Origin: an uncultured Rhodopila sp.
GTDB lineage: Bacteria; Pseudomonadota; Alphaproteobacteria; Acetobacterales; Acetobacteraceae
Length of the DNA: 64,000 nt
Assembly: GCA_903932145.1 (NCBI GenBank)
Contig: CAIZFE010000015.1
Coordinates: 1 to 64,000, forward strand
Reading direction: 5' to 3'
Made by a program: the position numbers and the translations under genes. Shown here one piece after another: positions 18,101 to 27,376 of the stretch; positions within the stretch are counted from its first letter, which is position 1; each line of letters opens with the position of its first letter. A model generated the notes under the pieces. That model saw only the letters and a list, made by a program, of their open reading frames with translations. It made no database searches and was not told the DNA's origin.

Positions 18101-18308
18101 GATGCTGGAAAATGGCGCGGGGTCGGAACTCCGCAAGCCGCTGGGGTTCGCGATGGTCGGTGGACTGGCGCTGAGCCAGGTTCTGACCCTCTACACGACG
18201 CCGGTTATCTACCTTTACCTTGACCGTCTGCAGCATTGGCTGGTTCCGAATCGGCGGTCACCGATGCCGCGACTGGCCGAAAAGATGGGGGCCGTCGCGG
18301 GCGACTAA
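15180..18308 (+). CDS. RND multidrug efflux permease (AcrB/MdtBC type)
   Basis: A 1042-residue inner-membrane proton/drug antiporter of the hydrophobe-amphiphile efflux class, normal length. The N-terminal helix follows MSISTPFVRRPIATSLLTAAIF. Proton-relay aspartates appear in GFVVDDAIVMLENIFRH (transmembrane helix 4), and large periplasmic porter loops and the duplicated C-terminal half (IALIGIILLIGIVKKNGIMMVDFA) are visible. Similarity in style is to MdtB/MdtC. It is co-transcribed with the adaptor. Likely exports lipophilic toxins; the outer-membrane partner must come from elsewhere. Confidence 0.93.
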   Translation: MSISTPFVRRPIATSLLTAAIFLAGLVAYPLLPVAPLPNVQFPTLTVTAQYPGASPETMAATVATPLETEFGQMLPGLSQMTSASVLGSTQITLQFGLGVDLGNAETLVLEAINAAQGSLPKAMPTPPTFRAINPSDSPILILAMESDQAPITEVDNYAENLVEQQISQLPGVGQVLVGGQQTPAIRVQVDPARLASMGLSLEDVRTVLTNVTVDDPKGSIDGPKQSYTIYANDQLTQAQPYNDVIIAYRNGAPVRVRDIGQAVPGPQNRELGAWTNGKRSVLLLVFKQPNANVISTADAVKNSLDTLRADIPPNVHLNVVSDRTLTIRASVNDVEFTLMLAVMLVVMVIFLFLRNVWATIIPSITIPVALVGTLGMMYVCGFSLDNLSLMGLTIAVGFVVDDAIVMLENIFRHIEEGMQPFEAAIKGAGEIGFTIVSISFSLIAVFIPLLLMGGIVGRLFREFAICVSITIIVSALISLTLTPMMCSRFLSPEAHKHGRLYDAVERMFAGMLRFYERTLDIALRFRFTTLMVFAATVSLTVVLYVLIPKGFFPNQDTGIMIGVTDAAQDSSYDQMVGLQHKVDQVVLQDPGVASVVSSVGAGTAGQTANNGRLYITLKQWDQRTANVDQIIARLDQKMEAVSGIKLYLQAVQDVRVGARLGRTLYQYTLQDPNSDELNEWAPKILQKMRQIPLLADVTSDQENAGTTETLTYDRDQASRFGIQPATIDNILYDAFGQREVAQYFTGNKAYYVIMEALPNEYGSLSTLDKLYVQSSTGVSVPLSTLVHRTTIPVQPLAINHQSQFPSVTVSFNLRGNASLGDAVNRVQQVESSMGVPLTVQGSFQGTAQAFQSSLSTEPYLIAAALVAVYIILGVLYESYVLPLTILSTLPSAGVGALLMLLLFHYELTVIALIGIILLIGIVKKNGIMMVDFAIGAERRGGLTPHQAIRQACLLRFRPILMTTMAAMLSGLPLMLENGAGSELRKPLGFAMVGGLALSQVLTLYTTPVIYLYLDRLQHWLVPNRRSPMPRLAEKMGAVAGD

Positions 18309-18354
18309 CACCAGTCCACCTTGAGACTGACGACGGTTATTCCACCACCGTAAG

Positions 18355-18373
18355 GGCCCGGCTTGTCCGGGCC
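18355..18373. repeat. REP-like palindrome copy a
   Basis: GGCCCGGCTTGTCCGGGCC, 7-bp arms around CTTGT. The exact reverse complement occurs at 44419-44437, and related pieces at 41941, 62551 and 62600. It sits 46 bases after the RND pump stop and may double as a terminator. Confidence 0.7.
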
Positions 18374-18423
18374 TCGTCGATGGGGTGAGGGTCGGCATCA
18401 ACGCGGACTGCGCGCCGCAAATG

Positions 18424-18614
18424 TAAATCTCTCGTGAGGACCGGAAAATCTTGACCGGCTCATCACGAAAGATTTATCGAAGGACTTCCTTAAACGGAGG
18501 TCCCGATGCCACAGACCACCTCCCTCGTCTGCCGGGGAATTTCAGCGCGAGATCCGTGACAACCGCCAACGATACCAGGCGGCACGCTTTCGGACGACCG
18601 TAGTCGTTCCGAAA
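18424..18614 (+). promoter_or_regulatory. Structured leader of the MFS gene
   Basis: Three nested signals precede the MFS start. First, TAAATCT.TCGTGA..CCGG (18424-18444) pairs with CCGG..TCACGA.AGATTTA (18455-18476). Second, GGAGGT (18496-18501) can pair with ACCTCC (18518-18523), which would hide the ribosome site of a 17-codon ORF. Third, TTTCGGACGAC (18588-18598) pairs with GTCGTTCCGAAA (18603-18614) with one bulge, 31 bases before the MFS start. The arrangement resembles translation-attenuated leaders of resistance genes. Inference only. Confidence 0.4.
18506..18559 (+). CDS. 17-residue leader ORF upstream of the MFS gene
   Basis: ATG at 18506 has GGAGG (18496-18500) 5 bases upstream. 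The product is MPQTTSLVCRGISARDP. It ends 86 bases before the MFS transporter start. Its ribosome site can pair with a segment inside its own coding region, as expected for a regulatory leader peptide. No independent evidence that it is translated. Confidence 0.3.
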   Translation: MPQTTSLVCRGISARDP

Positions 18615-18645
18615 TAGAACTATCTCGGCTTAAAGGATTTGAATA

Positions 18646-19836
18646 ATGAATATCGACCGGGAGGAGCGGCAATTCCGCCTCCTCACAGGCCACTGCGTTC
18701 TGTGGTCGCTTGCCATGTCCCTGGCAAGTGGCTTTATCGGCGCTTATCTTTTGCGTCTTGGCTTCAGTATAGCAACGACAATTCTTCTCTATGCCGTTCT
18801 ACTCTCCGTTCGTCTCGTCATGCGTACGGTAACGACACCGGTCATCCGCTGGTTGGGAATGCGCCGCGCGATGTTGCTGGGAACGGTGATTTCATCATTT
18901 CAGTTTTTGCCACTGATCAGGGCGGAAGAGCCGCTCTGGCTTGGGGTGTGGATACTCATTGTATCGGCAGGCGAGTGTATATACTGGCCGATTTTTCATG
19001 CCGCGACCGCGATGTGTGGCGGCGACGGCAACCGGGGGCGGCAACTCGCTTTCCGCCAATTGATCAGCACGGCAATTTCTGTCGTCGGCCCGGTGGCTGG
19101 CGGAATCGTCATGACACGGCTTGGTTCGGCGGCAGAGTTTGGAGTGTCCACCGTATTGTGCGTTCTGTCGGCGGCGCCGCTGTTATGGATGGCGGAAATC
19201 GAGGTCGGGCGCATTCCGACGGTTCGTCAGGCCTGGAAAGCCGCCGACCGGGTCGGGCTGTGGGCGTTCGCCGCGGATGGCTGGATGTGCGCCGGGATTG
19301 GTTTTGCCTGGCCAATGATCCTGTTTGCGACGCTTGGGTCGTCATACGACGGGTTCGGTTGGGCCGGAGGCGCCGCCGGGGTGGCCGGAGCATTGGCCGG
19401 CTTGGTCTGCGGTATCGCCATCGACCGCGGTCACCGTCGGACTCTCTCGCTTGGTGTAACGATCGCGTTGTTGATCGGGGTAGCGCTACGGGTTGCTTCA
19501 GGCTGGGCACCCTGGGCCGCGGTTGCCGCCAACACCATCGGGGCTGCAATCGGGGGCGTTTACTATCCAGTTTTGATGAGTGTCGTCTATGATCGGGCAA
19601 AACGGTCCGGATCGGCCTACCAGTTCCATCTGTCGGCTGAAGCGGGTTGGGACGCTGGCGCGATCCTGGGGTGCCTCGCGACCGCCGCCGTCGCGTGCAG
19701 CGGGGCACCCGTGACCCTCGCGCTGGTTCCCGCCGCCTTTGGAGTTCTTGTGCTGCACCGGTGTGTTCGAGCGGAATCGCGTTCAGTGTCCCGCATGGAC
19801 GTCACCAACAGGCAGGCTTTGCCGCAGGGCGCATAA
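18646..19836 (+). CDS. Major facilitator superfamily transporter
   Basis: A 396-residue MFS protein with about 11-12 hydrophobic helices. The RLVMRTVTTPVIRWLGMRRAM loop after the second helix corresponds to the MFS motif A region, and CGIAIDRGHRRTLSLG near residue 265 to its counterpart in the second half. The substrate is unknown. Its position next to an RND pump and its attenuator-like leader suggest drug or metabolite export, but this is inference. ATG at 18646 follows AAAGGATTT. It is convergent with livF, 12 bases away, without a clear terminator. Confidence 0.8.
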   Translation: MNIDREERQFRLLTGHCVLWSLAMSLASGFIGAYLLRLGFSIATTILLYAVLLSVRLVMRTVTTPVIRWLGMRRAMLLGTVISSFQFLPLIRAEEPLWLGVWILIVSAGECIYWPIFHAATAMCGGDGNRGRQLAFRQLISTAISVVGPVAGGIVMTRLGSAAEFGVSTVLCVLSAAPLLWMAEIEVGRIPTVRQAWKAADRVGLWAFAADGWMCAGIGFAWPMILFATLGSSYDGFGWAGGAAGVAGALAGLVCGIAIDRGHRRTLSLGVTIALLIGVALRVASGWAPWAAVAANTIGAAIGGVYYPVLMSVVYDRAKRSGSAYQFHLSAEAGWDAGAILGCLATAAVACSGAPVTLALVPAAFGVLVLHRCVRAESRSVSRMDVTNRQALPQGA

Positions 19837-19848
19837 CCGGCTTTGAGA

Positions 19849-20571
19849 TCAGGCGTGGCCGCCCTCCAGATAAGCCGCCCTGATCTCCGGACGCGCCAAA
19901 AGTTCCGCACCGGTCCCGGCCATGGTGATCGAACCGTTGACCAGTACATATCCCCGGTGTGCCAGTCGCAGCGCCTGATAGGCGTTCTGTTCCACCAGCA
20001 GCACTGTCAGACCTGTCGTCCGGTTCAGTTCGCGAATCGCACCGAAAATCTGCCGCACCACCAATGGCGCCAAGCCCAACGACGGTTCGTCCAGCAACAA
20101 CAAAGTCGGCCGGGACATCAGTGCCCGGCCGATCGCCAGCATCTGCTGTTCACCGCCCGACAATGTGCCGCCGCGTTGGCTGATGCGTTCTTTCAGGCGC
20201 GGAAACAGAGTAAATACCTGCTCCAAAAGACCGGCGACGCCGGAACGACCCGCAACTTCGGCCCCCATCAGCAGGTTTTCGTAAACTGTCATACGGCTGA
20301 AGATACGCCGTCCTTCCGGTGCCTGAGCGATGCCGCGTCGCATGATCTCATGGGTCGGCCAGTGCGTGATATCCTGGCCGTCATGGATAATCTGGCCGTC
20401 CCGAGCGCGAGGGTTGCCGCAGATGGTCATCATCAGGGTCGATTTGCCAGCACCATTGGCGCCGATCAGGGTCACGATCTCGCCCCGCTCGACGGTCAGG
20501 TCGATCCCGCGAAGCGCCTGGATCGCGCCATAAAACGCGGTGACGCCGGACAGCGACAGAAGCGTGGTCAT
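19849..20571 (-). CDS. livF: Branched-chain amino acid ABC transporter ATPase LivF
   Basis: A 240-residue ATPase of the HAAT (Liv) family. Walker A is GANGAGKSTL, the signature is LSGGEQQMLAIGRALM, and Walker B is LLLLDEPSLGLAP, the last typical of LivF. It powers import by LivH/LivM. Its ATG overlaps the livG stop (ATGA at 20568-20571). It is the last gene of livH-livM-livG-livF, which lacks a livK/livJ binding protein in this window except for the distant protein at 55874. Confidence 0.95.
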   Translation of the reverse strand: MTTLLSLSGVTAFYGAIQALRGIDLTVERGEIVTLIGANGAGKSTLMMTICGNPRARDGQIIHDGQDITHWPTHEIMRRGIAQAPEGRRIFSRMTVYENLLMGAEVAGRSGVAGLLEQVFTLFPRLKERISQRGGTLSGGEQQMLAIGRALMSRPTLLLLDEPSLGLAPLVVRQIFGAIRELNRTTGLTVLLVEQNAYQALRLAHRGYVLVNGSITMAGTGAELLARPEIRAAYLEGGHA

Positions 20572-21370
20572 GCCGGTTCCTCGTCTTCATCGCCTTCGCC
20601 CAAATAGGCGGCGATGACGGCGGGATCGGCTCGTACCTCGGCCGGTGAGCCGTCGCTGATTTTCTGGCCGTGGTCCAGCACGACGATGTGGTCAGAGATG
20701 CGCATGACGACGCCCATGTCATGCTCGATCAGCAACAAGGAACAGCCCAAGGAGCGGATGCGCAGCAGTAATTGGTTCAGTTCCTCCGACTCCCGTGGAT
20801 TCAGTCCGGCAGCCGGTTCGTCCAGGCACAACAAGACCGGATCGATGCACATTGCGCGGGCGATCTCTAAACGCCGCTGCGCCCCATACGGCAAAGCCCC
20901 CGCCGGATCGTCTGCTCGGGCGGTCAATCCGATCGCATCCAGCCAGAATCGTGCCTTTTCGATTCCAGCGGCCTCGGCGGCGCGATAGCGGCCCAGCCCC
21001 AGAACCGCCAGCACACCGAAGCCGGTTGCCGCCATCAGGGTGTTGTGCTGCGCGACCAACAGGTTCTCCAGCACCGTCATACCCGCGAACAAACGAATGT
21101 TCTGGAACGTGCGGGCGACCTTGGCGGCGGCCGCGATGCGGTGGCCGGGCATCCGTTCCAACGCGAACGTCCCGCCGCCGGCCGGATGGGTCAGCACGAT
21201 GGTGCCGGAGGTCGGACGATAGAAGCCGGTGATGCAGTTAAACACGGTGGTTTTGCCGGCGCCGTTCGGACCGATCACCGCCGTGATGTCCCCCGCCCGG
21301 GCCTCGAACGACAGGCTGTCAACGGCCTTCAGACCGCCGAAGCGCATGGTCAAATCGGTAACGGACAGCA

Positions 21371-21371
<1 letters not shown>
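20568..21371 (-). CDS. livG: Branched-chain amino acid ABC transporter ATPase LivG
   Basis: A 267-residue ATPase. It starts [23 protein letters not shown], has Walker [19 protein letters not shown], the family-typical [25 protein letters not shown], and Walker [14 protein letters not shown] with a C-terminal [11 protein letters not shown]. These are LivG hallmarks. GTG at 21371 shares one base with the livM stop, so translation is likely coupled. The C-terminus carries a short acidic tail (EGDEDEEP). Confidence 0.95.
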
Positions 21372-22687
<1,316 letters not shown>

Positions 22688-22709
22688 GATCTCTCGTCTC
22701 GGCGGACGT

Positions 22710-23624
22710 TCATACCTTCTCCACCTCGGCGCGTCCCAACAGGCCGGTCGGCATGAAAATCAGCACCACGATCAGGATGGAGAACGCGGCGACGTCCTTG
22801 TATTCGACACTGAAATACGCCGACCAGAACGTTTCGATCAGGCCGATCAGCAGGCCGCCGATGACCGCGCCCGGCAGGCTGCCGATGCCGCCCAGGACGG
22901 CCGCCGTAAACGCCTTCACCCCGGCGATGAAGCCGATGTAGAAATCGATCACCCCATAATACAGCAGGAACATGAACCCGGCGACGGCTGCCAATGCGGC
23001 GCCGATCACGAAGGTCAGACTGATCGTCCGATCGGTATCGATGCCGAGCAGGCTGGCCATTTTCAGGTCTGGCTCGCAAGCCCGCATCGTCCGCCCGAGG
23101 GGCGTTTTCGTTACCAGCCAGGTGAACAGGCCCAGGATCGTCAGGGTGATCACAATGATCGCGATCTGCATCCACGAAAGCTGCACAGCGAAATCGCCCG
23201 TGTCGATCAGCCGGATACCGCCCGGGATGATGGCCTCGATCGGTTTGACACGCGCACCCTGGCTGACCTGGACGAAGTTCTGCAATGTGATCGACATGCC
23301 GATCGCACTGATCAGCGGCGCGAGACGGAACGATCCTCGCAACGGCCGGTACGCGACGCGTTCCACCGTCCAGCCGTACAGGGCGGCAAGGCCGGCGGCG
23401 AACAGCAAGGTCAGCGCCAAAGCCAATGGAACCGAGGTGATGCCCAGCGCCGACAGGCCCAGCAGCGCGATCAGCGACAGGAACGACCCGACCATGAACA
23501 CGTCGCCATGGGCGAAATTGATCATGCCGATGATGCCGTAAACCATCGTGTATCCGACCGCGATCAGGCCATAGATCATGCCGAGCGTAACGCCGTTGAT
23601 GAGTTGTTGCAGGGCGTAGGCCAA
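22710..23624 (-). CDS. livH: Branched-chain amino acid ABC transporter permease LivH
   Basis: A 304-residue permease closely following E. coli LivH in pattern: LQQLINGVTLGMIYGLIAVGYTMVYGIIGMINFAHG at the N-terminus, CEPDLKMASLLGIDTDRTI in the cytoplasmic EAA loop, AFTAAVLGGIGSLPGAVIGG, and a C-terminal MPTGLLGRAEVEKV. Start chosen as TTG at 23624 with GGAG 5 bases upstream, which restores family length; the frame is open to a TTG at 23681 without ribosome site. First gene of livHMGF, divergent from the GST gene. Confidence 0.92.
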   Translation of the reverse strand: MAYALQQLINGVTLGMIYGLIAVGYTMVYGIIGMINFAHGDVFMVGSFLSLIALLGLSALGITSVPLALALTLLFAAGLAALYGWTVERVAYRPLRGSFRLAPLISAIGMSITLQNFVQVSQGARVKPIEAIIPGGIRLIDTGDFAVQLSWMQIAIIVITLTILGLFTWLVTKTPLGRTMRACEPDLKMASLLGIDTDRTISLTFVIGAALAAVAGFMFLLYYGVIDFYIGFIAGVKAFTAAVLGGIGSLPGAVIGGLLIGLIETFWSAYFSVEYKDVAAFSILIVVLIFMPTGLLGRAEVEKV

Positions 23625-23772
23625 TCGCGCTCCGATTCTGGTGTTGATGCAATGCAACCATGCGCGGTGCGGTGGGCGCAAGAGTGATCATGGTTTCCGA
23701 AACGACCGTGGCTGGATATCCGATCGGATCTGTCGTAGCCATGGTGGGAACCGGGGTCACACGAGGATCGTC

Positions 23773-24426
23773 ATGGATTACCAACTCTACGGCTTCTGGC
23801 GCAGTTCAGCGACCTATCGGGTCAGGGTGGCGCTCGCGCTGAAAGGCCTGACGGCGATGGAGCACGCCATCGATCTCGACCGCGGCGATCAACGGGAAGG
23901 GGACTTTCTGGCCATCAATCCGTTCGGGGTTGTCCCGGCTCTGATCGTTCCCGGTCAGCCACCGCTCAGCCAATCGTTGGCCATACTGGAATATCTCGAC
24001 GAAACTACGCCCACTCCGCCCCTGCTGCCACCCGATGCGCTCGGTCGTGCCAGGGTGCGGTCGATCGCCTCGAGTCTGGCAGCCGATACACATCCGTTGG
24101 TTGTGCCCAGGGTGCGGCGCTATTTGACGACTACGGGCGGGTTCGACGATGCGGCCTGGCGGGCATGGCAGATCCAGTGGTTCACTACCGGACTCCAGGC
24201 GCTGGAGAAGCGGTTGGCGGCCGAGGACGCGACCGGCACGTACTGTCATGGCGAGTCGGTCACGATCGCGGATATTCTTTTGGCGAGCGTTGTCGCGGTG
24301 ATGCGTGTGTTCAAAATCGATGTCGCCGGCATCCCGACGATCGATCGCATCGTGGTGCAGTGCGAAACCCTCCCGGCCTTCGCCAACGCCAACCCGTTCC
24401 GGCAGGCGGGTGCTCCCGGGGTCTGA
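23773..24426 (+). CDS. maiA: Maleylacetoacetate isomerase (zeta-class GST)
   Basis: A 217-residue zeta-class glutathione transferase. The N-terminal YGFWRSSATYRVRVALALKG contains the SSxxxYRVR glutathione-activating segment typical of maleylacetoacetate isomerase; NPFGVVPALIV and LSQSLAILEYLDE form the rest of the thioredoxin-like half, and the C-terminal helical domain ends FANANPFRQAGAP. The reaction is cis-trans isomerisation of maleylacetoacetate in tyrosine/homogentisate breakdown. ATG at 23773 follows GAGG. No homogentisate dioxygenase is nearby; an FAH-family gene lies 11 kb away, so the role may be a related isomerisation. Confidence 0.85.
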   Translation: MDYQLYGFWRSSATYRVRVALALKGLTAMEHAIDLDRGDQREGDFLAINPFGVVPALIVPGQPPLSQSLAILEYLDETTPTPPLLPPDALGRARVRSIASSLAADTHPLVVPRVRRYLTTTGGFDDAAWRAWQIQWFTTGLQALEKRLAAEDATGTYCHGESVTIADILLASVVAVMRVFKIDVAGIPTIDRIVVQCETLPAFANANPFRQAGAPGV

Positions 24427-24462
24427 TCGGTCAGAGCCGGACGGCCGCGCTCGGCACCCCTG

Positions 24463-25503
24463 TTACCGTGCGCAGGCTTGCCGGCTGACGTTGGGGCAAT
24501 AGACAATATCATTCCGGTTCAGGACCCGGCCCTCGGTCAAGGCAGGGGCGACCGCCTGAACACTGGCCATGCCCCAACCGGTCTTCCCCGCGTTACCATC
24601 CCACCACTGCTGCCAAAAGGTGATCCGGGGCATGTGTTCGCGCAGGGCCGATGTTAGAACCGTCTCCTGAAAACGGGCGTTGCCCAACCCGGACCCGCCG
24701 GCCCCGAACTCTGCCAGGCCGATCGGTTTGCCCAGCGCGACCAGGGTCTTGTAACTCGCGATACCTTCGGTAGGGTCGTTTGTGTACAGATCGAAGCCCG
24801 TGATATCGACGAACGAATCGCCCGGATAACGCGCTGTCAGGCTGCCGATATCGGCGTTGACGGAATACATCCAAACCAAATTATGCAGGCCCTTGGTCTT
24901 CGTCAGGTAATCATGGGTGAACGCCCAGAGTGACTGAAACTGTGCTGTCGAGAGAAATTTGGTGCCCCACCAAAACCAGTCGCCGTTCAATTCATGGTAT
25001 GGACGCAGAATGACCACGACGCCGGCCGACTGAAGCACCCGTAAGGCGTCGCCGATCTGGTTGAGCATGAACACATACTTGTTGTGTGTCGCAGTTCCCG
25101 GAGTCAGCAATTCCGCCGTATTCAGGCGGCTGACGTCGTGGCCGGCACCGCCGGTGGTCGGGTTGGGAATGCTCAGGGTTAGGGTGATCAGACCGCCGGC
25201 ATTCCAATAGTTGATCGCGATGGGATTGAAGCTGGTAACGATCCTGCCGCCATCATATTGGAAGTAATCACCACCGATCACGCCCAGCCATTTGCCGGTG
25301 CGGGCATGGATGGCGTCGATTGGATGGATCGGGCCGGGGCCGACGAATTGACCGGATATCACATGGTTGCCGTCTATTTGGTTCAAATAGGCGATCAGGG
25401 TGGCCGGTGTGGTAATGCCGTTCGCGGAATTCGCCCGAGCGGCCGGCAGTGCGGCGAGAAATAGCGCCAGGATGAGGACACACGCGCGGATCAGGGACAT
25501 CAT
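24463..25503 (-). CDS. Secreted glycoside hydrolase family 26 (beta-mannanase-like)
   Basis: A 346-residue exported protein. Signal peptide residues 1-24 (cleavage after AARA). The GH26 fold is indicated by ILRPYHELNGDWFWWG, with E171 as catalytic acid/base, and GLAEFGAGG, with E265 as nucleophile. W/F-rich substrate-cleft residues flank both. Family members cleave beta-1,4-mannan or beta-1,3:1,4-glucans. A small tail with two cysteines (CPNVSRQAC) may form a disulfide. Stands alone, with no polysaccharide-uptake genes around it, so the target could be a self-made exopolysaccharide or plant mannan. Confidence 0.85.
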   Translation of the reverse strand: MMSLIRACVLILALFLAALPAARANSANGITTPATLIAYLNQIDGNHVISGQFVGPGPIHPIDAIHARTGKWLGVIGGDYFQYDGGRIVTSFNPIAINYWNAGGLITLTLSIPNPTTGGAGHDVSRLNTAELLTPGTATHNKYVFMLNQIGDALRVLQSAGVVVILRPYHELNGDWFWWGTKFLSTAQFQSLWAFTHDYLTKTKGLHNLVWMYSVNADIGSLTARYPGDSFVDITGFDLYTNDPTEGIASYKTLVALGKPIGLAEFGAGGSGLGNARFQETVLTSALREHMPRITFWQQWWDGNAGKTGWGMASVQAVAPALTEGRVLNRNDIVYCPNVSRQACAR

Positions 25504-25618
25504 CCAGCTTTCGTAACGTAGCCAAACCGGCTTGCCGCCGCTTTACCGCGGGAACATCTTGCCGCGCCGCAACGCGGTATCGCTATGCACAAATATGTTC
25601 AGTTCCTATAGGTGCGCG

Positions 25619-27376
25619 CTATGTCGGCCGATCCGCCTCGAACAGCGCCATCAATTCGTCGGTCGCTTCTCGGGTGCTTTGGATAAGCTGTTCCTCATCC
25701 CGATAGATCGCGTGCATCTCCAGTAAGGCGCGTTCGTCGTGTTCCCTGAACAACGTAACGGATCGCGCGGCTTCCTCGGGTGAAATCCCCAATGCCATCA
25801 GCGAGTCTTCCGCCATCTTCAGGCTGGAGTAGTACGTATCCCGCACCAGTCCATCGACGCCCCGGTCCATCAGCAGATACGCGTGCCGCCGGTTGCGCGC
25901 GCGGGCGAAGATCTTCAGGTGCGGAAAGTTCCGCCGCGCGACTTCGACGATACGCAAGACGTCTTCCATGTTGTCCTGTGCGACGATCAGCAATCTGGCC
26001 TGATCGGCCCCGGCGGCCCGCAACAGGTCGGGGCGGGCGGGATCGCCGAAATAGACTTTGTTGCCGAAGCGGCGGACCACATCGACCTGACCGAGGTCAC
26101 GTTCCAGGGCCGTGAACGCAATCCCGTGCATGCGCAATACACGGCCAATGATCTGGCCGAAACGGCCGAAACCGCAGATGATCACCGGCGCATCCGCGGC
26201 CTCGATCGTGTCAAAATCAGGCTCGGGTTCAACCACCAACCGAGGGATCAGAAATCGTTCCGACAACGCGAACAGCACCGGCGTCGCGGCCATTGAAAAG
26301 GCCGCGACCAAGGTCGCCATCGCGGCACTGTCAGAAGCGAGCGCGCCAACCCCGACCGCCGCGCCGAACAGCACGAAGCTGAATTCGCTGGCCTGCGGCA
26401 GAGCCAAACTGAACCGGATCGCTTCCGGCAGGCTTTGCCGCGACAGACGGGCCAGACCGAAGCAAACAACCGATTTTGCCAGCAACAGCGCGACGGTGGC
26501 TCCGGCCAGTAGGCCGGGGTGAAGCCGGGCGAGGCTCAGGTCCGCCGACATGCCGACGGAGATGAAGAAAAAGCCGAGTAGCAAGCCCTCGAACGGAGCG
26601 ATGTCGGCTTGCAGTTCGTGGCGGTATTCCGACTCTGACAACAGCACGCCGGCCATGAAGGCGCCCAGCGACATGGACAGACCGGCGAGGTTAGCGATGA
26701 ACGCGGTGCCGGCGACGATCAGCAGCGATGCCGTCGTGAAAAGCTCCGGCGTCCTGGCGCCCCCGATCGCTCGGATGAGCGGTGGAATGACGAAACGGCC
26801 GCCAACCAGGATGACGGCGACGGCGGCAACGCCTTGTGCGACGTCATGCCAGGGAACGTGATCCGGCAGCGTGTGATCGGCCAGCAACGGCACCAGGGCG
26901 ACCAGCGGGATGAACGCCAGATCCTGAAACAGCAGCACCGCAAATCCGTCTCGCCCCGCCCGGCTCTTGAGCAGCTCGGCTTCGGCGAACATCGGTAGCA
27001 CGATCGCGGTAGAGGACATCGCCATGCCCGCGCCCAGCACGATCGCGCCGGGCCACGGGATGCCGGCAACCCGGGCGAGACCGGCCAGCACGGCGCCGCT
27101 GAGCAACACTTGCGACGATCCCAGGGCGAATACCGCTTTCCGCATGACCCACAAGCGGCGCGGCCGCAGTTCCAGACCGATCAGGAACAACAGCATGACG
27201 ACACCGAGCGAGGCGATATCGGTGATCTGGCCGATGTCGCTGACAAGGCGAAGGCCGGACGGTCCAATAACAACTCCGGCCAGGAGATAACCGAGCACGC
27301 TGCCCAAACCGAAGCGCCTTGTCAGCGGGACCGCGATCGTTGCGGCGGCGAGCAAGGCGACAAGGGTCGCGAGCAT
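25619..27376 (-). CDS. Kef-type CPA2 monovalent cation/proton antiporter with TrkA-N domain
   Basis: A 585-residue CPA2 transporter. The N-terminal two-thirds holds about 12-13 helices with GSVLGYLLAGVVIGPSGL, GAGMAMSSTAIVLPMF and AGVLLSESEYRHELQADIAPFEGLLLGFFF, all typical of KefB/KefC. The C-terminal RCK/TrkA-N domain has the nucleotide motif IICGFGRFGQIIGRVL (about 395) and later FGNKVYFGDPARPDLL. In E. coli such systems release K+ to acidify the cytosol during electrophile stress. The start shares one base with the upstream dehydrogenase stop (TGATG), so the two are translationally coupled. Confidence 0.9.
   Translation of the reverse strand: MLATLVALLAAATIAVPLTRRFGLGSVLGYLLAGVVIGPSGLRLVSDIGQITDIASLGVVMLLFLIGLELRPRRLWVMRKAVFALGSSQVLLSGAVLAGLARVAGIPWPGAIVLGAGMAMSSTAIVLPMFAEAELLKSRAGRDGFAVLLFQDLAFIPLVALVPLLADHTLPDHVPWHDVAQGVAAVAVILVGGRFVIPPLIRAIGGARTPELFTTASLLIVAGTAFIANLAGLSMSLGAFMAGVLLSESEYRHELQADIAPFEGLLLGFFFISVGMSADLSLARLHPGLLAGATVALLLAKSVVCFGLARLSRQSLPEAIRFSLALPQASEFSFVLFGAAVGVGALASDSAAMATLVAAFSMAATPVLFALSERFLIPRLVVEPEPDFDTIEAADAPVIICGFGRFGQIIGRVLRMHGIAFTALERDLGQVDVVRRFGNKVYFGDPARPDLLRAAGADQARLLIVAQDNMEDVLRIVEVARRNFPHLKIFARARNRRHAYLLMDRGVDGLVRDTYYSSLKMAEDSLMALGISPEEAARSVTLFREHDERALLEMHAIYRDEEQLIQSTREATDELMALFEADRPT

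Noticed and set aside
23641-23772. An N-terminal extension of the GST gene.
   Set aside because: The 44 extra residues do not match the family and the ATG at 23773 has a GAGG site; the upstream bases belong to the divergent livH promoter region.
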